Origin: Cryptomeria japonica
Lineage: Eukaryota > Streptophyta > Pinopsida > Cupressales > Cupressaceae
Length of the DNA stretch: 64,000 nt
Assembly: GCF_030272615.1 (NCBI RefSeq)
Contig: NC_081411.1
Span: forward strand, 827,752,897-827,816,896
Direction: 5' to 3'
Shown here: piece by piece, positions 54,242 through 64,000 of the stretch
Layout of the letters: the number at the start of each line of letters is the position of its first letter
Numbering within the stretch: the stretch's first letter is position 1
The notes under the pieces: generated by a model
What the model was told of the DNA's origin: nothing
The model's database searches: none
Seen by the model: only the letters and a program-made list of their open reading frames with translations
Position numbers and translations under genes: made by a program

Positions 54242-54986
54242 AAAAAGGGAAGAAGATTTCCCACAGGTCACTCAAAAACAAGTTAACACAGCATATATGT
54301 GAGAGAAAGCCACAAAACGAACATTTATATTGAAGGTAAGAAAACATACACAACATGCATAAGTTGAAGAGAGGCAAGAATGATGATTTCAATTCATTCT
54401 CAGGCCAATGACCAAACTTACAGTTGCAGAAATGCAAGAAAATATACAAATCTTCAAGAGAAGTGAAAGAGTAGAAAGTAGCTCAAGCTAGTAGGAAGAT
54501 AACCCTTTCCAATGAGGCTTTATAGCCTATTTATAGCAATTTGGTCGTAGAGAAGAAACCAATGGCGAAAGAGGGGAAACCCTGACTCTAGCGTGTCCAG
54601 GAGAATGTCAATTTGGGAAGATGGGAAGTGGCCGAATTTGACAGTAGTGTGCGTGCAAGAAACCATACAATAACTTGACAAGGCAATCCCAAGAAGAAAA
54701 GTACTTCTAGAAGGTAGATTGCTTGACAATTCAAGGTTGGAGCACATAGACCTGACATGAAACCCATCAAGCAACCATAAATAGGCATGGCTTCGACTTC
54801 ATTTGATGGTAACCTGCAAAATACAATAAATGTGCTCTTGTAGCCCCCTGAATAAAAGTAGACAAGTTGTAGGAATTGGTGAAGCATCAAGATCTTTAAT
54901 TGTCGATCACACCATCTGGAAGTCTTGTTGGTCATCGAAGATGGGATGTCGGGCCTTCAGGAAAACGTTGCTATGGACGAGGAATC
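54242..54986. other. No gene seen
   Basis: No recognisable family. Short minus-strand ORFs here lack motifs. Confidence 0.4.
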
Positions 54987-55783
54987 AGGAACCTCGGAAT
55001 CTGAAAAACGGAAGGGATGAGAGGCAGATAGGAGAGGGATTTTGGGTTTCGAGGAAATGGTTTTACACTTTGCCAAAAGAGTAAGGGTTAGACTTGTTTC
55101 TCAAAAATCAAAATCCGACAAAGGAAGGGATTTCATATTTTAGGGTTCGAGGAAGTGGTATAACACTTATTAAAAGATTAAGGGTTAGACTAGTTACTTG
55201 AAATTCGAAATCCAACAAAGGAAGGGATTTTGTATTTCGAGTTTCGGTGAAATGGTCTAACGCTTACCAAAAGAGTAAGGGTTAGACCAATTCCTTGAAC
55301 TTCGAAATCCAATAGAGGAAGGGATTTTGTATTTCGGGGTGGGGAAACGGTTCAACGCTTACCAAAAAAGTAAGGGTTAGACTGATTCCTTGAAATCCAA
55401 AATTGGACAAAGGAAGGATTTTTGTATTTTGGGTTTCAGGGAAATAGTTTAACGCTTACCAAAAGAGTAAGGGTTAGACTAGTTCCCTGAAATCCAAAAC
55501 CTAACAGAGAAAGAGTTTTCGTATTTCGGGGTTCAGGGAAACGGTGTAACGCTTACCAAAAGAGTAAAGGTTAGACCAGTTCTTCAAAATCTGAAATCCG
55601 ACAAAGGAAGGGTTTTTGTAATTCGGTGTTCGGGGAAATGGTCTAACGCTTACCAAAATCTGAAATCTGACAAAGAAAGGGGTTTTCGGATTTCGGGGAG
55701 GAGACCGGCTAACTCTTGCCAAAAAGGTAAGGGTTAGACTGGTTCCCTAAATCTTGAAATTTGACAAGGAAGGGAATTTCGGG
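54987..55783. repeat. 97-bp minisatellite, about eight copies
   Basis: AGGGTTAGAC or close variants start units at 55084, 55181, 55278, 55373, 55470, 55567 and 55730, so the period is 95-97 bp with one 163-bp step where a unit is partly deleted. Each unit also has GAAATC(C)GACAAAGGAAGGG and AACGCTTACCAAAAGAGTA. A partial unit precedes 55084. The solo LTR at 55790 sits at its right edge. Confidence 0.92.
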
Positions 55784-55789
55784 CTAGTG

Positions 55790-56543
55790 TGTTAATGCAT
55801 GATAGCCTCGGTAAGATAAATGATTGAATGAGAGATAAATGAAGCCTCTCATTCAATCATCCATCCTATCGATAAACTATGATGAAGACTTCAAGCTATT
55901 GTTCCTTCATTTGATGATCATTCTTCAATTTGTATATATTCAACCATACTTGCAAAGTTCGACCAATGCTTAACTACCGATAATCATCGGTTGTAAATCT
56001 CATAGCACAAAATACCGATTGGTATCGGTTTACATTAAAATGTATGCACTCCGATTAATATCGGTTAAACATATTAACTGTGAACACCGATTGTTATCGG
56101 GCTTAACCAATGCACTCCGATTAATATCGGTTAGTATATTAATTGTGAACACTGATTGTTATCGGGCTTAACTAATACATACCGATTAGCATCGGTTGTC
56201 TTGCATATGATAGACACACCGATTAAGTATCGGGTGGTTTGTTAATTGATATACACCGATTGTTAAATACTATGATAATTCAAAAGGCGCGATCAAGTAA
56301 TATCTTGATTGGTCATGTCTAATAGACATGACCGGTCAAGGTATTGCTTGATCCTCCTTGCATACATATATATATCAATCGACATTTGTGAGAAGGACAT
56401 TGAAATCGATAAATGCTCCTCTCATCTGCAACATACAAGACTATAATCAGATTTATCATATTAAAGATATAACACATATTTGAAAGAAAAGATAACCTTG
56501 AATATAACTTGCATCTTGAATTGAGAATTGAATAACATTTACA
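55790..56543 (+). mobile_element. Solo LTR, family P copy 1 (754 bp)
   Basis: TGTTAATGCATG to CATTTACA with a perfect 5-bp duplication TAGTG (55785-55789, 56544-56548). It aligns with the copy at 61925-63713. Inside are a 15-bp inverted repeat (55820-55834/55846-55860), a run of CCGATTNNTATCGG motifs (about 55976-56262) and a 63-bp imperfect palindrome (56291-56353). No coding sequence. Confidence 0.92.
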
Positions 56544-56548
56544 TAGTG

Positions 56549-57097
56549 GACTTCGGGAGGGGGGAAAGATGCAAGGATGAAGGGAGAGTGCCTGAAATCC
56601 GACCCATGACAAAAGAACACAAGCATTTTCCTGATTCCCTAACTTGGTGCTTGATCAACAGGGGCATTGTTGGTCCATGGAACATATCTCTAATCGGTTC
56701 TCGCTGCTGGACCAAGGGTGTCATAAAATGACAACAGTTTGCATGCTATTTATGTTTATTTTTGTAACTATTATAAAGATTTGAAAAAGTTTGCATACCC
56801 TCCTCTCAAGTTTAGTGTAGGAAGTTGTTCGGCTGCCTTAATTTCCTTTCATTTAGGAAAGATGCAGTGACTAAAGAACATTGTCATCCATAGTGAAGTT
56901 GATTGTGTTTAAGTGCAGATACCCAACCAGTCTTAAAGGTGGGGTAGATGTAGACAATAATTTTATTGACACATACTTTCCTATGTTAATAACTGCAAAG
57001 CAGGCATTAAGTATGGTAATTACTGTTCAAATGTGTAGTTTATTTGTGACCCTTGATTTACTATCTAGATAAATAATGGGTTTTCAAGGTCTCATAT
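56549..57097. other. No gene seen
   Basis: No recognisable family between the solo LTR and the MITE. Confidence 0.4.
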
Positions 57098-57105
57098 GTA
57101 ATAGT

Positions 57106-57493
57106 CTAAGTCACAAGGTTCGAATTCGAATTCGAATTCAACAACCATGAAATTCGGATGAAATTCGACAAGGGAAAAATTTGAAAAAAATTTGGATAAA
57201 ATTCGCCTTCTATAATTTTGTTTATTTTAAATATATGTACACTTCTAATAAATTATCAGAATAGCGACACTTGTTGGAGAAAATCCGAGGGCGACCCAAC
57301 AGTTGTAGACACCCATGACCCAATAGATACAAAGCATATACAAAGAATACCCACGACCAGCTGAGTTGTGTTTAGAGGCAGATAGCAGTGCTTTATAGAG
57401 GAAATTCGATTAAATTCAATTTTTTTAATAGAATTTTGAAATTCGATTAAATTCGAACCTCATCCATGAAAATCGCCGTATCCTGTGACTTAG
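57106..57493. mobile_element. Non-autonomous hAT MITE (388 bp)
   Basis: Perfect 8-bp duplication GTAATAGT (57098-57105, 57494-57501). Starts CTAAGTCACAAGGTTCGAAT and, inverted, CTAAGTCACAGGATACGG. The 5' end, including the TTCGAATTCG run, matches the start of the complete hAT element at 41462, so this is a deletion derivative or close relative that the same transposase could move. Confidence 0.93.
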
Positions 57494-57501
57494 GTAATAG
57501 T

Positions 57502-60500
57502 CAAATGCCATACATAACACATCCTTCCCTATTTGCGTTTGCTGCACTTATTCAGAATTCTATAGTCAAAAGAGATGATAGGGTATAGTGTATGAGTTAG
57601 GCCTGAACATATTGGACACTGTGTAGATTAGGGTTATGATTTTTGGAGATATCTGTATTTCCAGATTGTGTGTGATTTTTGTAGACGAGGATTATATATG
57701 TGTGATAAGTGCCTAAGTTTCCTATTCAAGCTTTTTATTATAATAAGTAGCTATATGTTTCAACTCTGGAGGTGGGGATCATCTAGAATAATTATCACTT
57801 GTAAATTGTCATGTTACATTTTACAATGATAATGATGATATTGATTTTAACTGTCTCGTAAGATAGTCAAGATCTGCTGAATCTATGAAGAAATTTTGAT
57901 TCATACCTTAAATATTCATATCTATAAGTGAGCATATTGAAAAATATTACCACAGTAACTGCTTTTTGTTCTCATATATTGTTATGTTTTAAAAGCTATT
58001 TAATGCTGCAATACTTTATAAAGTTATTGCTGATAATTATAAGTTTATGGTATATCAACATAAAGTGTATTTTGGACTTGCCAATATCATGGTGTTATAA
58101 GTAGATTAAAATATATGTTGTGTAAAGTTAAAGTGCCATGTGAGGTGCTATAGGAGTTAATATAATAGCGATATTAAAAGTTCTTTGAAGTTAAAGAGAC
58201 ATCAACTGCAGAATGTTATAATTTTTTGTACATGTTTCATGCATACAAACATAATTGAAGAAGGCCTACTATAGTGAGAAAAAATATATTCAATTTGTTT
58301 ATTGCTTATTGTGTGTACTCATTGCTATTTTTTTTGTAACTAACAAGCTCATTAATGATTATAGTTTTACACATACGGAGGTGGTTCCTACAATATGGTA
58401 TCAGTGCATAAATTGAGGTTGTGAGGAGTGCTGAGATGCATTAAAGCTCGAGTTTGAAGAACTATAGGGTCCATCATTTATTGCAATTTTCTTATTATCT
58501 ATTATAGGTAGAAGAATTTGGCTTAAGGGAATAAAACTCATATGGTTGATATGTGGAGACGGAGTAAATACATGGTTGGTGCTCTGGTGAATATGAGATA
58601 ATACATCACGTTACTTGAAGCATCACCTAAGTTATTTTCTGCTTTTATAAAAGGAGTGTCAGTTTTTTATGCTTACAAACAGGGAGACTCTTTTTAGACA
58701 GGAACATGCTAGACCTTTATGACTTTTAATTTTATATATTTGTTTCATTTTTGTTTGTGGCTAACATATCTTTGGCAAGCAATTGTTGAGATGAAGATGG
58801 TGTGGATTTCAATTGTACAAGCTCAATTGTAACTTGCCTTGACTGCTTCAAATGCTGAAGAAGAAATACTTTGCCGTGAAAAATTATGAGACTGAATTGA
58901 AGAAGCAGTTTAGAATTGTAAATTCTCGTTTTTATCTTTTCTATTATGTTAAAAACTGAAAAAGATTTAAGGTTTATATTAATGATTTAATTGCTTGGAA
59001 ATACGAAAGATACAGAAGTGTAATATTATGAGAACTTCCTTTCAGAGATCTAGGCACTATACCACACCAATAAATTCTCATAGCATGGTATAGTTACATT
59101 ACAAGACACTGCCTCCACAAACCTAAAAACTTAGAACCACTTCCAAAAAACATACTCACACATAAAAGCTTTTCTATAGCTAATTTTTATTTTAGCTTTG
59201 TGTTCTTTTGCTTGTGAGATGATTAGATTTTTAGTTTTAAACCAAAAAAGCATAAAAAGACTAAGTACACTGATTAACATGATCAAACAATATAAACACC
59301 TTATGGACCTAGAAAGATGGTCCCAATCAACCCTCGAAATTCCTTGTCAATAGGTGTCTTGTAAATGGTTATTATAGAAGCAAATTATCTATGAGAACCA
59401 TACCAGCCCCTCTCCTTGAATTGCTTGTTTTAAAGTAATTGTAGTTTTAGATGTTGCAATATTCAAAGTCGTCCTTATGTGGCATTTTCAGATGACAATT
59501 TCTTCTAGTGAATCTGATATTTCAACTACACCTCAGTAATCAAAATTTTCTCAAGCTTTTATTGCACTATGGAATGTACTTTGTGATTGATCGTAGGGAA
59601 GGAATTGATGGAAATGTAGTCACATTGTTTAACCCTTGTTAAATTGAACTGCATTGTCAAAACCTTCTAACTTGCTTATCCACTTTGCTTGTCCTTCTGT
59701 CAAGGTCTTTATGACAAGTAAAGAATTCGAGGCTTTGATTGTCTATCCAAATAATGAAGTGTTGTCCCAACAAATACTTTTGACTTTTCTACAAAATGCA
59801 TAAGAAGGAATTCTTTGGATCCTAAATGCTTAGTGATTTCACCCTGTGTTTTAGTTTTTTTACTTTAAAAAGGGTTTGGCCTCTGCTTTTGCCTGATAAT
59901 TGCGCAAAAACAACTGGGAGTATAAAGCTGGACCTAACTACCTTTTTTGGTTAGAAGGTAGCTGCAGTTGCTTCTATCCATTTGAATTGGTCTTTTGAAG
60001 GGCTGCCATGAGGCCTGAATAATGTTTAGACAGATTATTTATACAAATTCCACAGCCCATTATTGCATTTCAATCAAGTCATTTTTTAGAGTGATTCTCA
60101 AGGATGTTTTGTATCTGAGTAGAGTTTTGAAAGCTTTCTTAGTATTCATGTCTCCTAAGTACACAAGCTCACTCTGCAAAATCACATTTTGATTCTTTGC
60201 AAATAAAGAATTTTGGTGCAAAATTCATAAAACAATTTTGAAGTGGTTCAAACGACCTTCCCTAGTTTTGTTGTGGAAAAGAATATCACAAGTGAAAACT
60301 AGAAACATATTTCTTAAATAGAACTTGAAAAGTCCTCTCACTAGAGCATTGGTTAGCTAAAGGCTATTACTTGAAATCCAAAGTGGCCATGATTTTTTTC
60401 CAATGTTGTGTTGTGTTAGTTACTTTCTACACCCTTATTTAGTGACAACCAGTTGAAAATCAATCTTTGCAAATACAGCTGCACCCTTGAATCCAACAGG

Positions 60501-61919
60501 TGGTTCATCAGTTTTCTTAATGTCAATTCTAAGTTTTCAATATGGTATCAAAGCCATGGTGAAGGGAAGCTGAATATGTAGCAGGTTAAGGCATAGGGAT
60601 GACATTTGATTAGTAATGACAGGAATTGCTTCTCAAAATACACTGAGAAATTGAAAGGGCTTTTGATCCAGGAAAACTAATTTTTTTAGGGTTTTGCTGC
60701 TTCACATGTGGAGGAAGAATGTAGCTGTACAGACTTGTACAAACTGCCACAACAAATCATAGACTGCTACAGTGAATCATATAGATTACTATAATGATTT
60801 ACTAAAGGCAAGAAAAGAATGTGGTTAAGCAAAAGTGAGAAAAGTCAGTTTCAATAGTCTGCATATGGTGTATAACTTTGTTTTGACATTCAAATTTGGA
60901 GAAGTCTTTTTTCTAAAATTAATGAGGCACGATTCATCCATATGTAAAACTGGAACATTGCCATCTTAAGAGTTTGATCTCATTTAAGACCATTTGGTAT
61001 GAGTCAATTAGCTGCGGTGGCAACTGACAGATTATTGTGAAGTCATATAGATAATTTTACAAAATCTTTCAAACATGAGGTGGATGTTCCAGTTATCTTT
61101 CTTTGAAGTCCATGCTTGGTAGGGCAATATTTAAAATGTTTTTTGTGACATAATGATTTAAGAATTGTCTCTGAATTAAGTGCTTATGCATCCTAGGGAA
61201 AGAACAAATGGCAAGGCAAATAAAGGCATCATTAGAGCACCATGAAGGAAAATAAGCTCCTGCAACCATGAATTCAAGATGGGAAAAAGTTTCAATTTGC
61301 ATGCTTGTACTACAAATGAACAAATTGTGTTTTATTCTGAATAAAATCATATTTGTGATGATAAGATTTACATTCTTGCTTCATCTGTATACTAAATGGT
61401 GCAGCCTAGAAAGTAGATAGAATTTTGGCTAGTTATGTTTGTAGTGAAAGGCCTTAATGATTTTAATTTTCATGTCATCTTGTTTGCAGAGTACTAAGTC
61501 ATTAGAAGTTTCTGTAATCATGAAAATTATTGTTCTATGATCCAAATCATGCTTATAGATCTATCTTTGGGGATATTTTGGTTTGGGTTTACAAGTAGCA
61601 TGCAAAACATAGGACAATAGTTCTCAAATGTAGAGGATTTCAAAAACTTCTAATGGCATTAATCATGGTTTCAATGTGGTTGTATCTAGATATCTTGCTG
61701 TAGAATTAAAAATTTACAAATTCTTTAGGCTTTGTACACCTAATTCCTTCAGAGTTTTTCTGTTTGTGTTCATGTGGATCATATGAATTGGTTGTGGCAT
61801 TAAGCAATAGGTCACTTGAATTTTGCAGCTTTTGGATTGATTATGATTCATAGATCACACTGCGTGTCTCCAAGGAGTGGTGTTTACCGATGCTGTTTTC
61901 TCAGCAAGTATGATAGGGA
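57502..61919. other. Long stretch without a recognised gene
   Basis: No coding family, RNA gene or complete mobile element is visible in 4.4 kb. Two isolated methionine primer-site lookalikes occur: TGGTATCAGTGC at 58396 and TGGTATCAAAGCC at 60543. They hint at old LTR elements, but no LTR pair could be matched. Later SCAR exons, if present on this strand, are not recognisable here. Confidence 0.45.
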
Positions 61920-62594
61920 TATTTTGTTAATGCATGATAGCTTCGGTAAGATAAATGATTGAATGAGAGATAAATGAAGTCTCTCATTCAATCATCTATC
62001 ATATCGATAACTATGATAAAACCTTCTAGCAATTAATTCCTCCTTGATAGCCATTCTACATTTGCATATAAATAACCTATTCATTGATAATCATACTATG
62101 TATTTTGTTTATGTTCATTGATTAATAAATCTTGTATTTAAATTTATATCGATTAACATAAATAATGATAAATAAATGATTAATCAAAACACCGATTAAT
62201 ATCGGGTTGCATATGATATATCGGGTGGCATTATAATAAAAGGTTACCGATAGTTATCGGGTGTTAAGCCTACACCGATAGTTATCGGTTGTTAAGGCTA
62301 ACATGCCGATAACTATTGGCTGTTAACATTGTGTGAACACCGATAGACATCGGTTGTTATGATACTTCCACACCGATTGGTATTAACATTGAACATGCAT
62401 TTGTTTAGTATAAACAAAGAGGCACGATCAAGTAATGTCTTGATCGGTCATGACCGATCAAGGCATTGCTTGACCGTACCCCATTTGTAATATACTTATA
62501 TTGAGTGGCATTCGTGAGATACGATATAGAATATATTAAATGCTCCTCACCTGCCACAAACAAGAAGATAGTCAGATTCATACATTGAGGCTAT

Positions 62595-63635
62595 CATAGT
62601 TTTAAAACTCGTGGACTCGCCACGGACTCGCCACGGACTCGCGAGTCCATGGGAGCCACGAGTCGACTCGCCAAGACTCGCCGAGGCGAGTCCTGGCGAG
62701 TCCATCTGAAAGACTCGCGAGTCTTGTGCAAGGACTCGCGCGAGTCTTTTGCATGGACTCGCGAGTCTTTCAGATGGACTCGTGCGACCTAGAGAAAATG
62801 TCATGCAAGCTTTAAAATTGAGTTTAACATGTGAAAAAATTAGGTCTTTCCGTCAGGATTCATATCTGGAATATAACATTTAAGTATAAGTGACATTTCC
62901 TTTTATCTTTCTTCTTTCTTATACTTTAAGTTATATTCCATATATACTGTCAGGATGTTTGAGAGTGGTTTCGGACCTCCAGGAGTTATAATGCAAAATC
63001 TAGTTTTTGGAGGATTCTTCAATTTTCCAGACTTAGTCAGATTTCAGGATTAGGAAGACATTCCAGACTTAGCCAAATTTCAGGGCATTTGAAGATCAAG
63101 ATGACATTCCAGACTTTAAGTTATATTCCATATATACTGTCAGGATGTTTGAGAGTGGTTTCGAACCTCCAGGAGTTATAATGCAAAATCTAGTTTTTGG
63201 AGGATTCTTCAATTTTCCAGACTTAGTCAAATTTTAGGATCTTTCGGCGATGCCCCTTGACCCCAACTTGGGGGCGTTGCCCCGAAACCCCCGTCGAAAA
63301 ATATGGGGGGAAATTGCGCCGATGGAAGTAGGGAAAATTTAACCTCCGAGTCTGATTAGGCTCCATATAAAAGCATAATTAGCATTGAAGAAATCTTGGT
63401 ATTATACATTTTAGAGTTGAAAGTTTGAAACTATGAGTATGTGACATGTGTAATGTTTCAATTATGGCTCTTATGTTCTCTAAATGCATTAATTTCTTTA
63501 TGTTTTTTTGTAAAACTACGGTTTTTTTTTTTGCCGAGTCCTTGCCGAGTCTTTCACGAGTCTTTCACGAGTCCGAGTCCGAGTCCAAATTTTTGGTTTG
63601 CCGAGTCCGTGGCGAGTCCGAGTTTTTCAACTATG
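62595..63635. mobile_element. Non-autonomous hAT-like element (1041 bp) with ACTCG ends
   Basis: Ends CATAGTTTTAAAACTCG and, inverted, CATAGTTGAAAAACTCGG. A perfect 8-bp duplication GAGGCTAT (62587-62594, 63636-63643) and the uninterrupted partner LTR at about 56440-56480 confirm insertion. The terminal 200 bp on the left and 110 bp on the right are crowded with GACTCGCGAGTCC motifs. No transposase is encoded. The centre carries a 190-bp-spaced direct duplication. Confidence 0.93.
62923..63240. repeat. 128-bp direct duplication inside the hAT-like element
   Basis: 62923-63050 and 63113-63240 are almost identical (ACTTTAAGTTATATTCCATA to GGAGGATTCTTCAATTTTCC and beyond), 190 bp apart, with only about four differences. 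The duplication is much younger than the decay seen in most of this window. Confidence 0.92.
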
Positions 63636-63718
63636 GAGGCTATAATATATACAAGAAGATTAATTTAATAGAATATAACTTGCATATTGAATGTAAATTG
63701 AACATCATTTACATATTT

Positions 63719-64000
63719 TTTAGAGGAGTGATCTGTTGAGAGAAAACAGTTGTTTGCAAATAGTTTATGTTGACTTATATGGTGGTCCTGTGGACAGATT
63801 CATAATCTTAGTTTCTAAGCACATCTTAAAGTATACTAATTATATTCTTAGGCAGCAAAAAAAAACATGATACTTAAGAAGCATGTACTGACTGCAAATT
63901 GAATCGCACTTGGATGTTATGCTTGGTCTCATATGCTAGATGAGTAGAGGAAGATATTGGCACATCTTTGTTATTTATGGTGAGAAGTCTAAGGCAATAC
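63719..64000. other. Right edge, no gene seen
   Basis: No feature is recognised before the window ends. Confidence 0.4.

Larger units (their letters stand above)
61925..63713 (+). mobile_element. Solo LTR, family P copy 2, with nested hAT-like element
   Basis: Same ends as copy 1 (TGTTAATGCATG, CATTTACA) with its own perfect 5-bp duplication TATTT (61920-61924, 63714-63718). Without the nested element its length is about 740 bp. It keeps the 15-bp inverted repeat (61955-61969/61981-61995), CCGAT-ATCGG motifs (about 62190-62380) and the palindrome (62426-62474). Different target duplications show the two copies are separate insertions, not one element's LTRs. Confidence 0.9.

Noticed and set aside
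55084-55740. Interstitial telomere repeats
   Set aside because: AGGGTTAG occurs only once per 97-bp unit, not in tandem heptamers.
58396-58407. Primer binding site TGGTATCAGTGC
   Set aside because: No LTR end of defined length or partner LTR could be matched; a 12-mer near the consensus is expected by chance or as debris.
60543-60555. Primer binding site TGGTATCAAAGCC
   Set aside because: Good match, but no paired LTR or gag was seen; kept only as a hint in the description of that stretch.
55790-63713. One 7.9-kb LTR element with the two similar repeats as its LTRs
   Set aside because: Each repeat has its own perfect 5-bp target duplication (TAGTG, TATTT) and neither has an adjoining PBS or PPT.
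1-64000. CRISPR arrays, bacterial operons, Shine-Dalgarno sites
   Set aside because: The window is plant nuclear DNA with spliceosomal introns and eukaryotic retroelements; tandem repeats lack the repeat-spacer form.

Overview
This window looks like nuclear DNA of a seed plant. I favour a gymnosperm, perhaps a conifer, because gene density is very low, one intron exceeds 15 kb, and the sequence is packed with old, decayed and nested LTR retrotransposons and hAT elements. That is an inference from style; no marker fixes the species. I found no CRISPR array, rRNA gene or bacterial operon.

Only one host gene is clear. It is the 5' half of a SCAR/WAVE gene on the + strand, encoding an activator of the ARP2/3 actin-nucleating complex. 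Four coding exons (19451-19605, 35386-35549, 36863-36986, 37225-37357) join in phase to give 192 codons, essentially the whole N-terminal SCAR homology domain. A TATA box near 16882, a likely 5' UTR exon ending at 17292 and a 5' UTR intron precede the ATG. The first coding intron is 15.8 kb. It holds a 201-bp ACTCG-rich MITE, an LTR with a primer binding site, a Ty3/gypsy chromovirus with a solo LTR nested in one of its LTRs, and another reverse-oriented LTR. The C-terminal exons were not found in the remaining 26.6 kb.

Layout. 1-11.1 kb: a dead Ty1/copia element split in its reverse transcriptase by a second copia element (3519-9399). 11.1-16.7 kb: gene-free, with a 927-bp tandem duplication and two short tandem repeats. 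16.7-37.4 kb: the SCAR gene. 37.4-41.4 kb: a reverse LTR plus PBS with an open reading frame next to it, and a gypsy gag fragment. 41.5-44.9 kb: a nearly complete hAT transposon with an 8-bp target duplication and one transposase frameshift. 45.5-45.9 kb: a complete 334-bp miniature LTR retrotransposon whose 135-bp LTRs each contain a tRNA-like Pol III promoter domain. 47.8-48.5 and 57.1-57.5 kb: small non-autonomous hAT elements. 49.3-52.2 kb: a 2.9-kb solo LTR. 53.0-54.2 kb: a reverse TRIM-like element. 55.0-55.8 kb: a 97-bp minisatellite. 55.8-56.5 and 61.9-63.7 kb: two solo LTRs of one family, the second carrying a 1041-bp hAT-like element.

The most unusual objects are the TRIM with tRNA-like LTRs, the 96-bp triplication that straddles the exon 2 splice donor of the SCAR gene, and the hAT element with small relatives in the same window. 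All boundaries rest on reading the sequence by eye: target duplications, terminal repeats, splice sites and protein motifs. No database search was run.
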